The position numbers and the translations under genes were made by a program. A stretch of DNA of 64,000 bases, from positions 124,001-188,000 of the forward strand of contig NZ_JARGNB010000007.1 in NCBI RefSeq assembly GCF_030167915.1. The letters run 5' to 3'. The number at the start of each line of letters is the position of its first letter. Position 1 is the first letter of the stretch. Under the pieces are notes generated by a model, which searched no databases, was not told the DNA's origin, and saw only the letters and a list, made by a program, of their open reading frames with translations. Of this stretch, positions 32,972 to 40,290 are shown one piece after another. The stretch comes from Aquabacterium humicola. GTDB lineage: Bacteria > Pseudomonadota > Gammaproteobacteria > Burkholderiales > Burkholderiaceae_C.

Positions 32972-33685
32972 TCACCACCGTCCGGCGCGGATGCGCGCCA
33001 CGTTGCGGTTCATCGCATGCCGCACGACGTGGCGGTAGAGCAGGCGCTTGAAGCCGCTCAGGTTCGATCCATGACGCGCATAGAACGCGTCCGGGCTGTC
33101 GAAGACGCCGAAGTCGTCGGCGATGCCTTCCTTCTGGATGTAGGTGCTGCGGCCGCACCAGGCGACGCCGGGCGACGACAGGTCGCGCGTCGCCGCGCCG
33201 TAGCCGCAGAAGGCCATGGCCTGCGGGAAGCGGCGCTGCAGGCTGCGCAGGTAGGCCTCGTCGAGGATGAAGCCCTCGAGCTCGATCCAGCGCTCGTGGA
33301 GCCACACCTCGACCCAGCTGTGGATGATGCGCGGCGGCGCCAGCCGGTAGAACAGGCCCGTCACCGCGCCCTTCTGCAGCGCCTTGTGGATCGTGAAGCC
33401 GTGGAAGCGGCAGCCGATGCCCACCGCGCGCAGCAGCGCCATCAGCAGTGTGCCCTTGGTATTGCACTGGCCCAGGCGATCGGCGAGCACGCGCGACGCC
33501 GGCAATTCGTCACCGTCGTTGTAGCCGAAAGGGATCTCATTGCGCACGAACTCGTAGACGGCGCCGATGCGCTCCGCCACCGGCAGCGAACGCCAGCCGC
33601 GGGCGGCGACCAGGGCCTCGATCGCCGGGTGGTGGAAGTCGAGCAGCGGCGTGGGCGCGAGCACGGTGGCGGCCGGGGCATTCAT
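32972..33685 (-). CDS. Transglutaminase-like cysteine-peptidase-fold protein
   Basis: A 237-residue cytoplasmic protein of the transglutaminase-like superfamily. The catalytic triad is visible: Cys in DRLGQCNTKGTLL, His in RIIHSWVEVWL and an acid in ELEGFILDE. VYEFVRNEIPFGYN is a usual family lead-in. Substrate unknown; bacterial members act as peptidases or amidases. The ATG at 33685 lies 14 bp downstream of the CDF transporter gene on the same strand, so the two may be co-transcribed. Confidence 0.82.
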   Translation of the reverse strand: MNAPAATVLAPTPLLDFHHPAIEALVAARGWRSLPVAERIGAVYEFVRNEIPFGYNDGDELPASRVLADRLGQCNTKGTLLMALLRAVGIGCRFHGFTIHKALQKGAVTGLFYRLAPPRIIHSWVEVWLHERWIELEGFILDEAYLRSLQRRFPQAMAFCGYGAATRDLSSPGVAWCGRSTYIQKEGIADDFGVFDSPDAFYARHGSNLSGFKRLLYRHVVRHAMNRNVARIRAGRW

Positions 33686-33699
33686 GGTTAGACCGCCGT

Positions 33700-34323
33700 T
33701 CACGCCGCGCGGGCCAGCTCGGCGCGAGCCTGGCGCACGACGCTGAACGCTGCACTCAGCGCCAGCAGCGCCATGACGGCCGCCACCAGCAGGTCCGGCC
33801 AGCGCGTGCCGGTGCCGAACACGCCCGCCGCCGCGGCCAGCACCGCAAGGTTGCCGATCGCGTCGTTGCGCGTGCACAGCCACACCGAGCGCATGTTGGC
33901 GTCGCCGTCCCGCCAGCGGTACAGCAGCGCGGCGACGCCGAGGTTGGCGGTCAGCGCGAGCGTGCCGATCAGGCCCATCATGATCGGCTCGGGGGTGCGG
34001 CCGTTGGCCGCGTTCCACAGCGCGTGCAGCAACACGCCGGCGCCGTACAGGCCCATCGACCAGCCCTTGACGGCCGCGGCGCGGGCGCGCCATGCGAGGC
34101 CCAGGCTCAGCACCGCGAGCGACAGACCGTAGTTCGCGGCGTCGCCGAAGAAATCGACCGCATCGGCCAGCAGCGATACCGATGCGGACTGCAGGCCGCC
34201 GCCGATCTCCACCGCGGCCATCGCGGCATTGACGATCAGCGCGATCCACAGCACGCGCCGCATCCGCGGCGGGGGTGCCTGGGGCGGGGTGGCCGGGTCG
34301 GCATGGCAGCAGGCGTGGCCCAT
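33700..34323 (-). CDS. Short cation-diffusion-facilitator-like transporter
   Basis: A 207-residue inner-membrane protein with six predicted helices. The N terminus GHACCHAD could bind metal. LLADAVDFFGDAANYG in helix 2 keeps the Dxxx D metal pair of CDF proteins. The matching helix-5 motif, normally HxxxD, reads CTRND, so the histidine is replaced by cysteine. The cytoplasmic dimerisation domain found in most CDF proteins is absent. It is probably a metal efflux protein of a reduced subgroup; the metal is unknown. The ATG at 34323 is directly before the CCH cluster. Confidence 0.78.
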   Translation of the reverse strand: MGHACCHADPATPPQAPPPRMRRVLWIALIVNAAMAAVEIGGGLQSASVSLLADAVDFFGDAANYGLSLAVLSLGLAWRARAAAVKGWSMGLYGAGVLLHALWNAANGRTPEPIMMGLIGTLALTANLGVAALLYRWRDGDANMRSVWLCTRNDAIGNLAVLAAAAGVFGTGTRWPDLLVAAVMALLALSAAFSVVRQARAELARAA

Positions 34324-34381
34324 CGGGCAGCTCCGGAGTGGTCTGGATGCCGTGATTGAAAAGCCTGGAGCCGCTACGGAG

Positions 34382-34765
34382 TCAAGCGCCGCCGGCATCG
34401 CCCGCCGACGGGGCGGGATGCGGCGCATGCACCGCGCGCGAGTCGGCCGGGGCTTCGTCGCGCTCGTGCAGCCCGTAGTCGCGCAGCACGTGCGCGACGC
34501 GCAGCCGGTAGTCGGCGAAGGCGGTCTCGCGGCCCAGGCGCTGCGTGCGCCGGTGCTGCTCGAGGTTGCGCCACCCGGCGACGGCGGCCTCGTCGCGCCA
34601 GAACGACAGCGACAGCAGCTTGTCCGGATTCGCCAGGCTCTGGAAGCGCTCGACCGAGATGAAGCCGTCCATCGCCTCCAGCGTCGGCTTGAGCGCGGCA
34701 GCCGCGTCGAGGTAGGTCTGGCGGTGCTCCGGGTGCGGCATCACCTCGAAGATCACGGCGATCAT
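34382..34765 (-). CDS. Antibiotic-biosynthesis-monooxygenase (ABM) domain protein
   Basis: A 127-residue protein with one dimeric alpha+beta ABM domain in the first 100 residues: [20 protein letters not shown] at the start and [22 protein letters not shown] in the core, the latter typical of heme-degrading or quinol-oxidising members. The tail is basic, His- and Pro-containing, and unstructured. Its ATG overlaps the TGA of the NIPSNAP gene as ATGA. The pair is divergent from an ArsR regulator, which probably controls it. Confidence 0.8.
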   Translation of the reverse strand: MIAVIFEVMPHPEHRQTYLDAAAALKPTLEAMDGFISVERFQSLANPDKLLSLSFWRDEAAVAGWRNLEQHRRTQRLGRETAFADYRLRVAHVLRDYGLHERDEAPADSRAVHAPHPAPSAGDAGGA

Positions 34766-35106
34766 CGTGCGGCCTCCGCGGCGTGCGGCAGGCCGTTGAA
34801 CGTGCCTTCGACCAGCTCGGTGAAGGTGCGCTCCTCGCGCAGGATGAAGCGCTCGCGCTGCGCGGTCTCGAAGTTCGCGCGGCCTTCGGAATCGGTCTTC
34901 AGTCGGCGACGGTAGGCCTCGTAGTCGGCGAGGCTCGGAAAGCCGATCAGCCCCCAGGCGATGTCGTTGGTGCCTTCGCTCGGCAGGAAATAGCCGATCA
35001 GGTGGCCGCCGCAGCGCGGGATGATGCGGCCCCAGCGCTCGGCATAGGCCTTGAAGGCCTCGCGCTGGAACGGGTCGATCTGGTAGCGGATGAAGCAGGT
35101 GATCAA
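34762..35106 (-). CDS. NIPSNAP-family protein
   Basis: A 114-residue protein of the NIPSNAP fold (related to ABM proteins). [39 protein letters not shown], read in parts, and [18 protein letters not shown] are standard for the family. The start is most likely the TTG at 35106, since GAGGAA sits six to seven bases upstream and the protein then begins exactly at the conserved first strand; there is no ATG nearby. It is the first gene of a two-gene operon with the ABM protein. Confidence 0.78.
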   Translation of the reverse strand: MITCFIRYQIDPFQREAFKAYAERWGRIIPRCGGHLIGYFLPSEGTNDIAWGLIGFPSLADYEAYRRRLKTDSEGRANFETAQRERFILREERTFTELVEGTFNGLPHAAEAAR

Positions 35107-35219
35107 TTCGGTTTCCTCGTTGTGCGGCTGGACAGGTCGGCATCGTCGCGGCGATCGGCGATCCGACATTTCGCTGCAGGACGAAGTGTCGCGATGAATG
35201 CGCCTGCTATGGTGATTGC
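35107..35219. promoter_or_regulatory. Divergent promoter with ArsR-type inverted-repeat operator
   Basis: The 113-bp gap between the NIPSNAP gene and the ArsR gene contains the inverted repeat GACATTTCG (35165-35173) and CGAAGTGTC (35182-35190) around an 8-bp centre. Eight of nine positions pair, a strong match for the dyad bound by ArsR-type dimers. Its place between the two starts suggests autoregulation plus control of the NIPSNAP/ABM pair. Confidence 0.55.
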
Positions 35220-35951
35220 ATGAATACCAATGACATCGCCCGCATCGCGCAGCTCGTCGGCGAACCGGCGCGCGCGGCAATGCTGCTGGCGCTGATGGAT
35301 GGCCGCGCACTCACCGCGCTGGAGCTGGCCGCGGCCGCCAACATCGGCGCGCCGACCGCCAGCCGGCACCTCGCGCTGCTGGTCGACGCCGGCCTGCTGC
35401 AGCTGGCGCGCCAGGGGCGGCATCGGTACCACCGGCTGGCGTCGCCGGAGGTGGCGCGGCTGCTCGAAGGCATCATGCAGATCGCGGCGCAGCAGCCGGC
35501 CGCTGCGCCGGCGCGACGCATCCCCACCGGCCCGCGCGACGCCGCGCTGCGTTTCGCGCGCAGCTGTTACGACCACCTCGCCGGCCAGCTGAGCACGGCG
35601 ATCGCCGAGACACTGCAGGCCGATGGCGCCATCGTCTTCGACGACGAGAGCGGGCGCATGACCGAGCAATTGCCGGCCTCGCTCGGCCGGCTGGGTTTTT
35701 CGACCGATGCACTGGCCACGGTCAGCAAGCGGCCCGGGTGCCGTCCCTGCCTGGATTGGGGCGAGCGCCGCCCGCACGTGGCCGGCCGGCTCGGCGCGTT
35801 GATCCTCGACGAGTGCCTGCAGCGCGGCTGGCTGCGTCGGGCCGGCGATTCACGCGCGCTGGGCTTGACGCCGCCGGGTGCCGCGGCGCTGCAGCGGTGG
35901 ATCGGCGCGGAACGCTGGCGGCGGTTGATCGGGGACCCGCCGCCGCATTGA
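35220..35951 (+). CDS. ArsR-family winged-helix regulator with C-terminal extension
   Basis: A 243-residue regulator. The first 95 residues are an ArsR winged helix: [26 protein letters not shown], then [20 protein letters not shown] as the recognition helix, and RHRYHRL in the wing. About 140 further residues form an extension with [11 protein letters not shown] and [17 protein letters not shown], the latter with two cysteines and a histidine that could bind metal or sense redox state. Arsenic-type metal sites of the HTH helix are not apparent. The ATG is at 35220. Confidence 0.85.
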   Translation: MNTNDIARIAQLVGEPARAAMLLALMDGRALTALELAAAANIGAPTASRHLALLVDAGLLQLARQGRHRYHRLASPEVARLLEGIMQIAAQQPAAAPARRIPTGPRDAALRFARSCYDHLAGQLSTAIAETLQADGAIVFDDESGRMTEQLPASLGRLGFSTDALATVSKRPGCRPCLDWGERRPHVAGRLGALILDECLQRGWLRRAGDSRALGLTPPGAAALQRWIGAERWRRLIGDPPPH

Positions 35952-35980
35952 CGCTGCAGGGGCGGCAGCGTTGGCGAAGG

Positions 35981-36226
35981 TCAGCGGGCGAACGGATTCG
36001 CCGTCGCGAACCACAGGCCGATGCCGGTGGCGATGATGAACGCGCCGTCGGTGACGCCGACCGACAGGAAGTACTTGGTCTGCAGCGTCGGGATCAGTTC
36101 GGGTTGGCGCGCCGAGCTTTCGAGGAACTTCATCGTCGCCAGGCCGATGCCGAGGCAGGAGCCGAAGGCCGGGATGCCAATCAGCAGTGCGACGGCCAGC
36201 GGGAGCAGGTCAGTGCCGGTGCTCAT
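35981..36226 (-). CDS. Orphan F-type ATP synthase c-subunit paralogue
   Basis: An 81-residue two-helix membrane protein. It has the c-subunit pattern: helix 1 GSCLGIGLATMKFLESSA, the polar loop RQPE at 40-43, and helix 2 with the carboxylate Asp60 in VTDGAF, ending FATANPFAR. This matches the general form of Burkholderiales AtpE, but no other atp gene is nearby, so it is not the housekeeping copy in its operon. Function unknown; it might join an F0 ring or act elsewhere. It lies 47 bp downstream of a membrane-protein gene on the same strand and may share its transcript. Confidence 0.8.
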   Translation of the reverse strand: MSTGTDLLPLAVALLIGIPAFGSCLGIGLATMKFLESSARQPELIPTLQTKYFLSVGVTDGAFIIATGIGLWFATANPFAR

Positions 36227-36273
36227 GTCGAGTCTTTCGTGGGAGTGGAGGATTCGAGGGGGGCTTGGATGGC

Positions 36274-36696
36274 TCAATGGGCCGTCGCCAGCGGCGATGC
36301 ATCGGCCTCGCGCGAGCCGCGCAGGCTGACGCCTTGCCAAGCCGCGAACAGCAGCGTGCTGGCCGCGTGCAGGCCGAGGAAAGCGATGCCGGCGCCGCTG
36401 GGCGCCACGGCGCCGGTGACCCACAGGCCGATGCTGGCGATGGCCCAGCCGAGGTTGCCGATCACGATGAACAGCACCAGCGCCGACCACACGCGCGGCG
36501 AGCGCGCGATCAGGAACAGCGCCGCCGCATAGACGGCCATGAAGAGGCCGCTCTCCACGATCAGGGCGCGCGGCAGCTCGGTCAGGCTGGCGACGGTGGC
36601 GGCCAGCAGCAGTTGCAGCGCGGCCATTGCGCCGGTGGCGGCGCCGTCGAAGCGCAGGGCCAGCTTCAGCAGCGGGGACGGGTGCACGGTTCTCAT
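36274..36696 (-). CDS. Small four-helix membrane protein of unknown function
   Basis: A 140-residue integral membrane protein with four predicted helices (about 20-40, 45-63, 70-92 and 98-120). I do not recognise its family beyond a general resemblance to small conserved membrane proteins found next to MmyB-type regulators. AAGGAGA precedes the ATG at 36696. It is divergent from the MmyB-like regulator (166-bp gap), a common target arrangement for that regulator family, and precedes the orphan c-subunit gene. Confidence 0.65.
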   Translation of the reverse strand: MRTVHPSPLLKLALRFDGAATGAMAALQLLLAATVASLTELPRALIVESGLFMAVYAAALFLIARSPRVWSALVLFIVIGNLGWAIASIGLWVTGAVAPSGAGIAFLGLHAASTLLFAAWQGVSLRGSREADASPLATAH

Positions 36697-36862
36697 CGCA
36701 TTCTCCTTAGGCGGTGGTGGATCGTTCGGTTCGGAATCAGTGTCGCGAGACCGCCGCTGGAAAGCGATTACGTCGGAGGTAGTGGGCCCGATGCGGCGGG
36801 CCGGCCCTCGGCGGCTGCAGGCGCGGCCAGGCCGCGCCGGCGCGGTGCTATCGTGCGGCCCG

Positions 36863-37693
36863 ATGCACGATCGCACCCACGCCTCGCCCGGCCCGGCGCT
36901 CGGGCCGTTGCTGCGCCAGTGGCGCTCGCAGCGCCGTCGCAGCCAGCTCGACCTCGCGCTCGACGTCGGCATCTCGGCGCGGCACCTCAGCTTCATCGAG
37001 ACCGGGCGCTCGCGTCCCAGCGCGCAGGTGCTGATGGCATTGGCACAGACGCTGGAGCTGCCGCTGCGCGAGCGAAACCGGCTGCTGCTGGCGGGCGGCT
37101 ACGCGCCGCGTTATGCCGAACGCGAGTGGCAATCGGAGGCCATGGCACCGGTGCGTGCCGCATTGCAGCGCCTGCTCGATGCGCACCACCCGTATCCCGG
37201 TGTCGTGCTCGACCGGCAATGGAATGTCGTGATGGCCAATGGCGCGGCCAAGGCGCTGGTGGCGATGCTGCCGGCGTGGCTGTCCACGCACCCGATGAAC
37301 ATCTTCCGGGCCAGTCTGCATCCCGAAGGCATGGCCGCGCTGACGCTCAACTTCGAGGATTGGGGCAGCTATCTGATCGATGCGTTGCGGCGCGCCGTGC
37401 AATCGACCGGCGACCGCGCGCTCGCGGACCTGGAAGCCGAGGTATTGGCCTATCCGAATGTCGCGCCGCTGCGCGAGGCGGCCGAACGCCAGGCCGCGAG
37501 CGGTTCGCCACCGCTGCTGGTGCCGTGTGTGATGAAGCTGCCCTTCGGCACGCTGTCGCTGTTCACGACGCTCACCACCTTCGGCACGCCGCGCGACGTC
37601 ACACTGGAGGAGCTGTGCGTGGAGCTGTTCTATCCCGCTGACGCAGCCAGCGAAGCGCTGCTGCGGGCGCACGCGGCGCCTGCGGCGGCCTGA
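36863..37693 (+). CDS. XRE-family regulator with MmyB-like ligand-binding domain
   Basis: A 276-residue regulator. An HTH lies at about residues 14-70 (LGPLLRQWRSQRRRSQLDLALDVGISARHLSFIETGRSRPS in parts). The MmyB-like PAS-related domain begins with APVRAALQRLLDAHHPYPGVVLDRQWNVVMAN and ends LSLFTTLTTFGTPRDVTLEELCVELFYPAD. Such proteins bind small hydrophobic ligands and control neighbouring genes. The divergent membrane-protein gene is the likely target. The ATG at 36863 lacks a strong ribosome binding site. Confidence 0.88.
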   Translation: MHDRTHASPGPALGPLLRQWRSQRRRSQLDLALDVGISARHLSFIETGRSRPSAQVLMALAQTLELPLRERNRLLLAGGYAPRYAEREWQSEAMAPVRAALQRLLDAHHPYPGVVLDRQWNVVMANGAAKALVAMLPAWLSTHPMNIFRASLHPEGMAALTLNFEDWGSYLIDALRRAVQSTGDRALADLEAEVLAYPNVAPLREAAERQAASGSPPLLVPCVMKLPFGTLSLFTTLTTFGTPRDVTLEELCVELFYPADAASEALLRAHAAPAAA

Positions 37694-37725
37694 GCGGCCG
37701 CGGCCGGCGCCGGGTCACGCTGACG

Positions 37726-37770
37726 ACGGACCCAGGACGGGCCCACGACGGGCCCGCACGGGCCCGCGAA
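37726..37770. repeat. Short GGGCCC direct repeats downstream of hns
   Basis: Three copies of an ACGGGCCC-type octamer occur in about 35 bp between the MmyB-like gene and the end of hns. Each is a palindrome and the group could form small hairpins, possibly a terminator for the convergent genes, although no T-tract follows. Confidence 0.35.
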
Positions 37771-37775
37771 GGCCA

Positions 37776-38321
37776 TCAGGCGGCGGCGGGCGCGGCCTGG
37801 TCCCCGCTCTGCACGGCCGAGGCCGCCTTGCGGCCGCCACGCTTGCGGCCGGCTGGTGCAGCGGCCTTGCGGCCCCGCTTGGCGCCCGGCTTCGGGCCGC
37901 GCTTCTTGGCCGGTGCGGCCTCGGCGCTGGCAGCGGCGGCGGCCGAAGCCCCCTCGATCAGGAACGGCGTGCGGTCCTTGACGCCGACGATCCACAGCGG
38001 CGGCTTGCCGCGGCCGGTCCAGGTCTTGCCGCTCTTCGGATCACGGTACTTCGCCACCCCGACCTGCAGCTTGCCCGGCGCTGCCGGCGCGGCCACGCGC
38101 TTGGCACCCGCGGCCTTCGGCGCGCGCCCCTTCGCGCTGCTGGCGGGGCTGGCGGCAGCGCCGCCGAAGCCGAGATCGGCCGCCGTCAGGCCGTAGGCAT
38201 CGATCGCATCGCGGATGCGCTCGATCACGCCCGGGAGCTCCGATTTGCGCAGGTCCGCAGCACGCTGCTGCAGTCGCGAGATCTCGGCCAGCACTGCGCC
38301 ATACGTTTCAATCTTTTTCAT
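37776..38321 (-). CDS. H-NS family nucleoid protein with basic C-terminal tail
   Basis: A 181-residue DNA-binding protein. The N-terminal 60 residues form the coiled-coil oligomerisation region (LAEISRLQQRAADLRKSE). The H-NS DNA-binding motif is YRDPKSGKTWTGRGKPPLWI at about residues 91-110. After it a Lys/Arg/Gly/Ala tail, AKKRGPKPGAKRGRK and AGRKRGGRK, resembles AT-hook or histone-H1-like repeats, which is longer than in classical H-NS and typical of some betaproteobacterial forms. The start at 38321 has AAGGA upstream. The 200-bp leader is AT-richer than its surroundings. Confidence 0.88.
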   Translation of the reverse strand: MKKIETYGAVLAEISRLQQRAADLRKSELPGVIERIRDAIDAYGLTAADLGFGGAAASPASSAKGRAPKAAGAKRVAAPAAPGKLQVGVAKYRDPKSGKTWTGRGKPPLWIVGVKDRTPFLIEGASAAAAASAEAAPAKKRGPKPGAKRGRKAAAPAGRKRGGRKAASAVQSGDQAAPAAA

Positions 38322-38523
38322 TCGGGGTCCTTCTATTCGACTACCAGTTTCCGAAACCGCGAGGATCGGAATGCCGCGGCATCACGAAGTAATGCCTGGG
38401 GCGGAGTTTTACCTCAATTGGCGTGCGATTTGATTCCGCAAACGGGTTTTATCGCGATTCCGGCGTCCGAAAGGGCCGGCGCGTCATTCGAATACCACAC
38501 CGGCAGACTGCCGGCGGCGAAAC

Positions 38524-38724
38524 TCAGGCAGGAACGGGGGTATAGCCGGCGTCCGCAATGGCGGCGGCCAATTCATCGGCATTCACGCGTGGGCTGTCGA
38601 TCTCGACCCGATGGGTCTGCAGGTCGACGCGCACCTGGGCGTCGGCGTCGAGTGCCTTGATGGCCTGGGTGATGGCGGCCTGGCAATGGCCACAGCTCAT
38701 GTCGTCGATCCGAAAGGCGATCAT
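38524..38724 (-). CDS. CopZ-like copper chaperone (HMA domain)
   Basis: A 66-residue single heavy-metal-associated domain with the metal-binding motif MSCGHC (Met9 to Cys14 region) at the start of helix 1 and the usual beta-alpha-beta-beta-alpha-beta length. Likely binds Cu(I) in the cytoplasm. Its ATG overlaps the TGA of ribD as ATGA, an unusual partner; no copper ATPase is in the window. Confidence 0.85.
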   Translation of the reverse strand: MIAFRIDDMSCGHCQAAITQAIKALDADAQVRVDLQTHRVEIDSPRVNADELAAAIADAGYTPVPA

Positions 38725-39848
38725 TGCGGGAACTCCTGAAAGGCAATGGGGCGCGCGCGCACGCGCAGGTCCGGGCCGACACACGTGACGTCGATGAATT
38801 GGAAGCGCAGCGCGTCGCCCAGCTGCGCCGGCGGCGGCAGCGCGGCGAGTCCGCGGCCCGGGCCGATCAGCAGCGGCGCCTGGTAGAGCAGCAGTTCGTC
38901 GACGAGGCCGGCAGCGAGCAGTGCGCCATTGAGGGCCGGGCCGGCCTCGACATGCAATTCGTTGATGCCGCGCCCGCCGAGCATGGACATCAACGCGCGC
39001 AGGTCGATGCGGCCCTGCGTCGTCGGCACGGCCTGCACGTCGGCGCCGCGGGCGCGCAGGGCGTCGGCAGCGGGTCCCTGGTCGTGTGCGGCGACGATCA
39101 GCGCCGTGCCGGGCGGATCGAGCAGCCGCGCGGTGGGCGGCGTCTGCAGGCGTGCATCGACGATCACCCGCAGCGGCTGGTGTGCGGTGGGGACTTCGCG
39201 CACGTCGAGCCGCGGGTTGTCGGCGAGCACGGTGCCGATGCCGCTCAGCACCGCGCCGGCGCGCTTGCGCCAGCGGTGGCCATCGGCGCGTGCCTCCGGT
39301 CCGGTGATCCACTGGCTGCGGCCGTCCTCGAGCGCGCTGCGGCCATCGAGCGAGCCGGCGATCTTCAGGCGCACGTAGGGGCGGCCGCGTTCGATGCGCG
39401 ACAGGAACCCGACGTTGAGTGCCCGCGATTCGTCGGCGAAGAGCCCGGTGTCGACGTGAATGCCGGCAGCGCGCAGCCGGCGCAGCCCTTCACCGGCGAC
39501 CTGGGGATGGGGATCGCCGAGCGCGACGACGACGCGCCCGAGGCCGGCAGCGATCAGCGCGTCGCAGCACGGCGGCGTGCGGCCATGGTGCGCGCAGGGC
39601 TCGAGCGTGACGTAGGCGGTGGCGCCGGCGAGCGGCAGGCCGCGCTCGCGCGCCATGCGCAGCGCCATCACTTCCGCGTGCGCCTGGCCGGCGGCCTGGG
39701 TATGGCCTTCGACGGTCCAGCCGTCGCCGGCGATCACGCAGCCGACGCGCGGATTGGGATCGGACAGGCCGATGGCCTCGGCCGCCAGCGCGAGCGCGCG
39801 CCGCATGTGACTTTCGTCGTCGGCGGTGAAGGCGCAGGCGTCGTTCAT
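38721..39848 (-). CDS. ribD: Bifunctional riboflavin deaminase/reductase RibD
   Basis: A 375-residue cytoplasmic enzyme for steps 2 and 3 of riboflavin synthesis (deamination, then NADPH-dependent reduction). The N-terminal CDA-fold domain has zinc ligands His57 (HAE), Cys85 and Cys94 (PCAHHGRTPPC). The reductase domain starts near residue 155 with VRLKIAGSLDGR and includes GRGINELHVEAGPALNGALL. Length is normal. The ATG at 39848 begins just before the deaminase domain; an upstream in-frame stretch to 39938 has no conserved content. It overlaps the copper chaperone gene. Confidence 0.93.
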   Translation of the reverse strand: MNDACAFTADDESHMRRALALAAEAIGLSDPNPRVGCVIAGDGWTVEGHTQAAGQAHAEVMALRMARERGLPLAGATAYVTLEPCAHHGRTPPCCDALIAAGLGRVVVALGDPHPQVAGEGLRRLRAAGIHVDTGLFADESRALNVGFLSRIERGRPYVRLKIAGSLDGRSALEDGRSQWITGPEARADGHRWRKRAGAVLSGIGTVLADNPRLDVREVPTAHQPLRVIVDARLQTPPTARLLDPPGTALIVAAHDQGPAADALRARGADVQAVPTTQGRIDLRALMSMLGGRGINELHVEAGPALNGALLAAGLVDELLLYQAPLLIGPGRGLAALPPPAQLGDALRFQFIDVTCVGPDLRVRARPIAFQEFPQ

Positions 39849-40016
39849 GGCCCGGATTGTGCCGCCGGGTCGTCGCGGCGGCGTTTCATGTGCCCTGCAA
39901 CACATGCCGCGTGCCGCGGGTGTGCGCAAATCACGCACAACGCGTGGGGGATGCCACGAACGAGGGGTTATCGGCCGGGACGGCCTGCGTAAGATGAACC
40001 GAATGCAAAGGCGCCT

Positions 40017-40071
40017 GAGCTCACTTCGTTCGCTGCCCCCCGAGGGGACGCGTCAGGGCCTTCGGGCGGCC
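40017..40071. repeat. REP-like intergenic palindromic element (candidate)
   Basis: The stretch contains CTCACTTCGTTCGCTG followed by CCCCCCGAGGGG and a GGCCTTCGGGCGGCC hairpin. Elements of this form recur between genes in many Comamonadaceae and related genomes (from memory). Only one copy lies in this window, so its repeat status cannot be shown here. Confidence 0.4.
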
Positions 40072-40084
40072 GGGCGGCACTGAC

Positions 40085-40255
40085 ATGGACGGGCGACTCG
40101 ATACCAGCGGGCGATTCAGCAACAGCGGCCTGTTCTGGCCCAGCGACCGGCACCTGTTCCGGCGCCGCCGTTCGGTGGCCGTGCGGCTGCTCGGCGCGGC
40201 GCTGGTGGTCGGCTCTGCGCTGCTGATCGCCCTCAGCCTGGGCCTGGTGCACTGA
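40085..40255 (+). CDS. Small single-helix membrane protein
   Basis: A 56-residue ORF, ATG at 40085 to TGA at 40253-40255. The first 30 residues are polar and end in an RRRR cluster; the last 23 form one hydrophobic helix (LLGAALVVGSALLIALSLGL). This is a plausible N-in inner-membrane miniprotein, but I recognise no family and no good ribosome binding site precedes it. It could be a chance ORF. Confidence 0.35.
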   Translation: MDGRLDTSGRFSNSGLFWPSDRHLFRRRRSVAVRLLGAALVVGSALLIALSLGLVH

Positions 40256-40290
40256 GCGACGGCGCCGCCGCGGCGGCCGGCCGCGCGGCG

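Noticed and set aside
39849-40084. FMN riboswitch upstream of ribD
   Set aside because: The conserved FMN-element blocks are absent in the 236-bp region on the minus strand.
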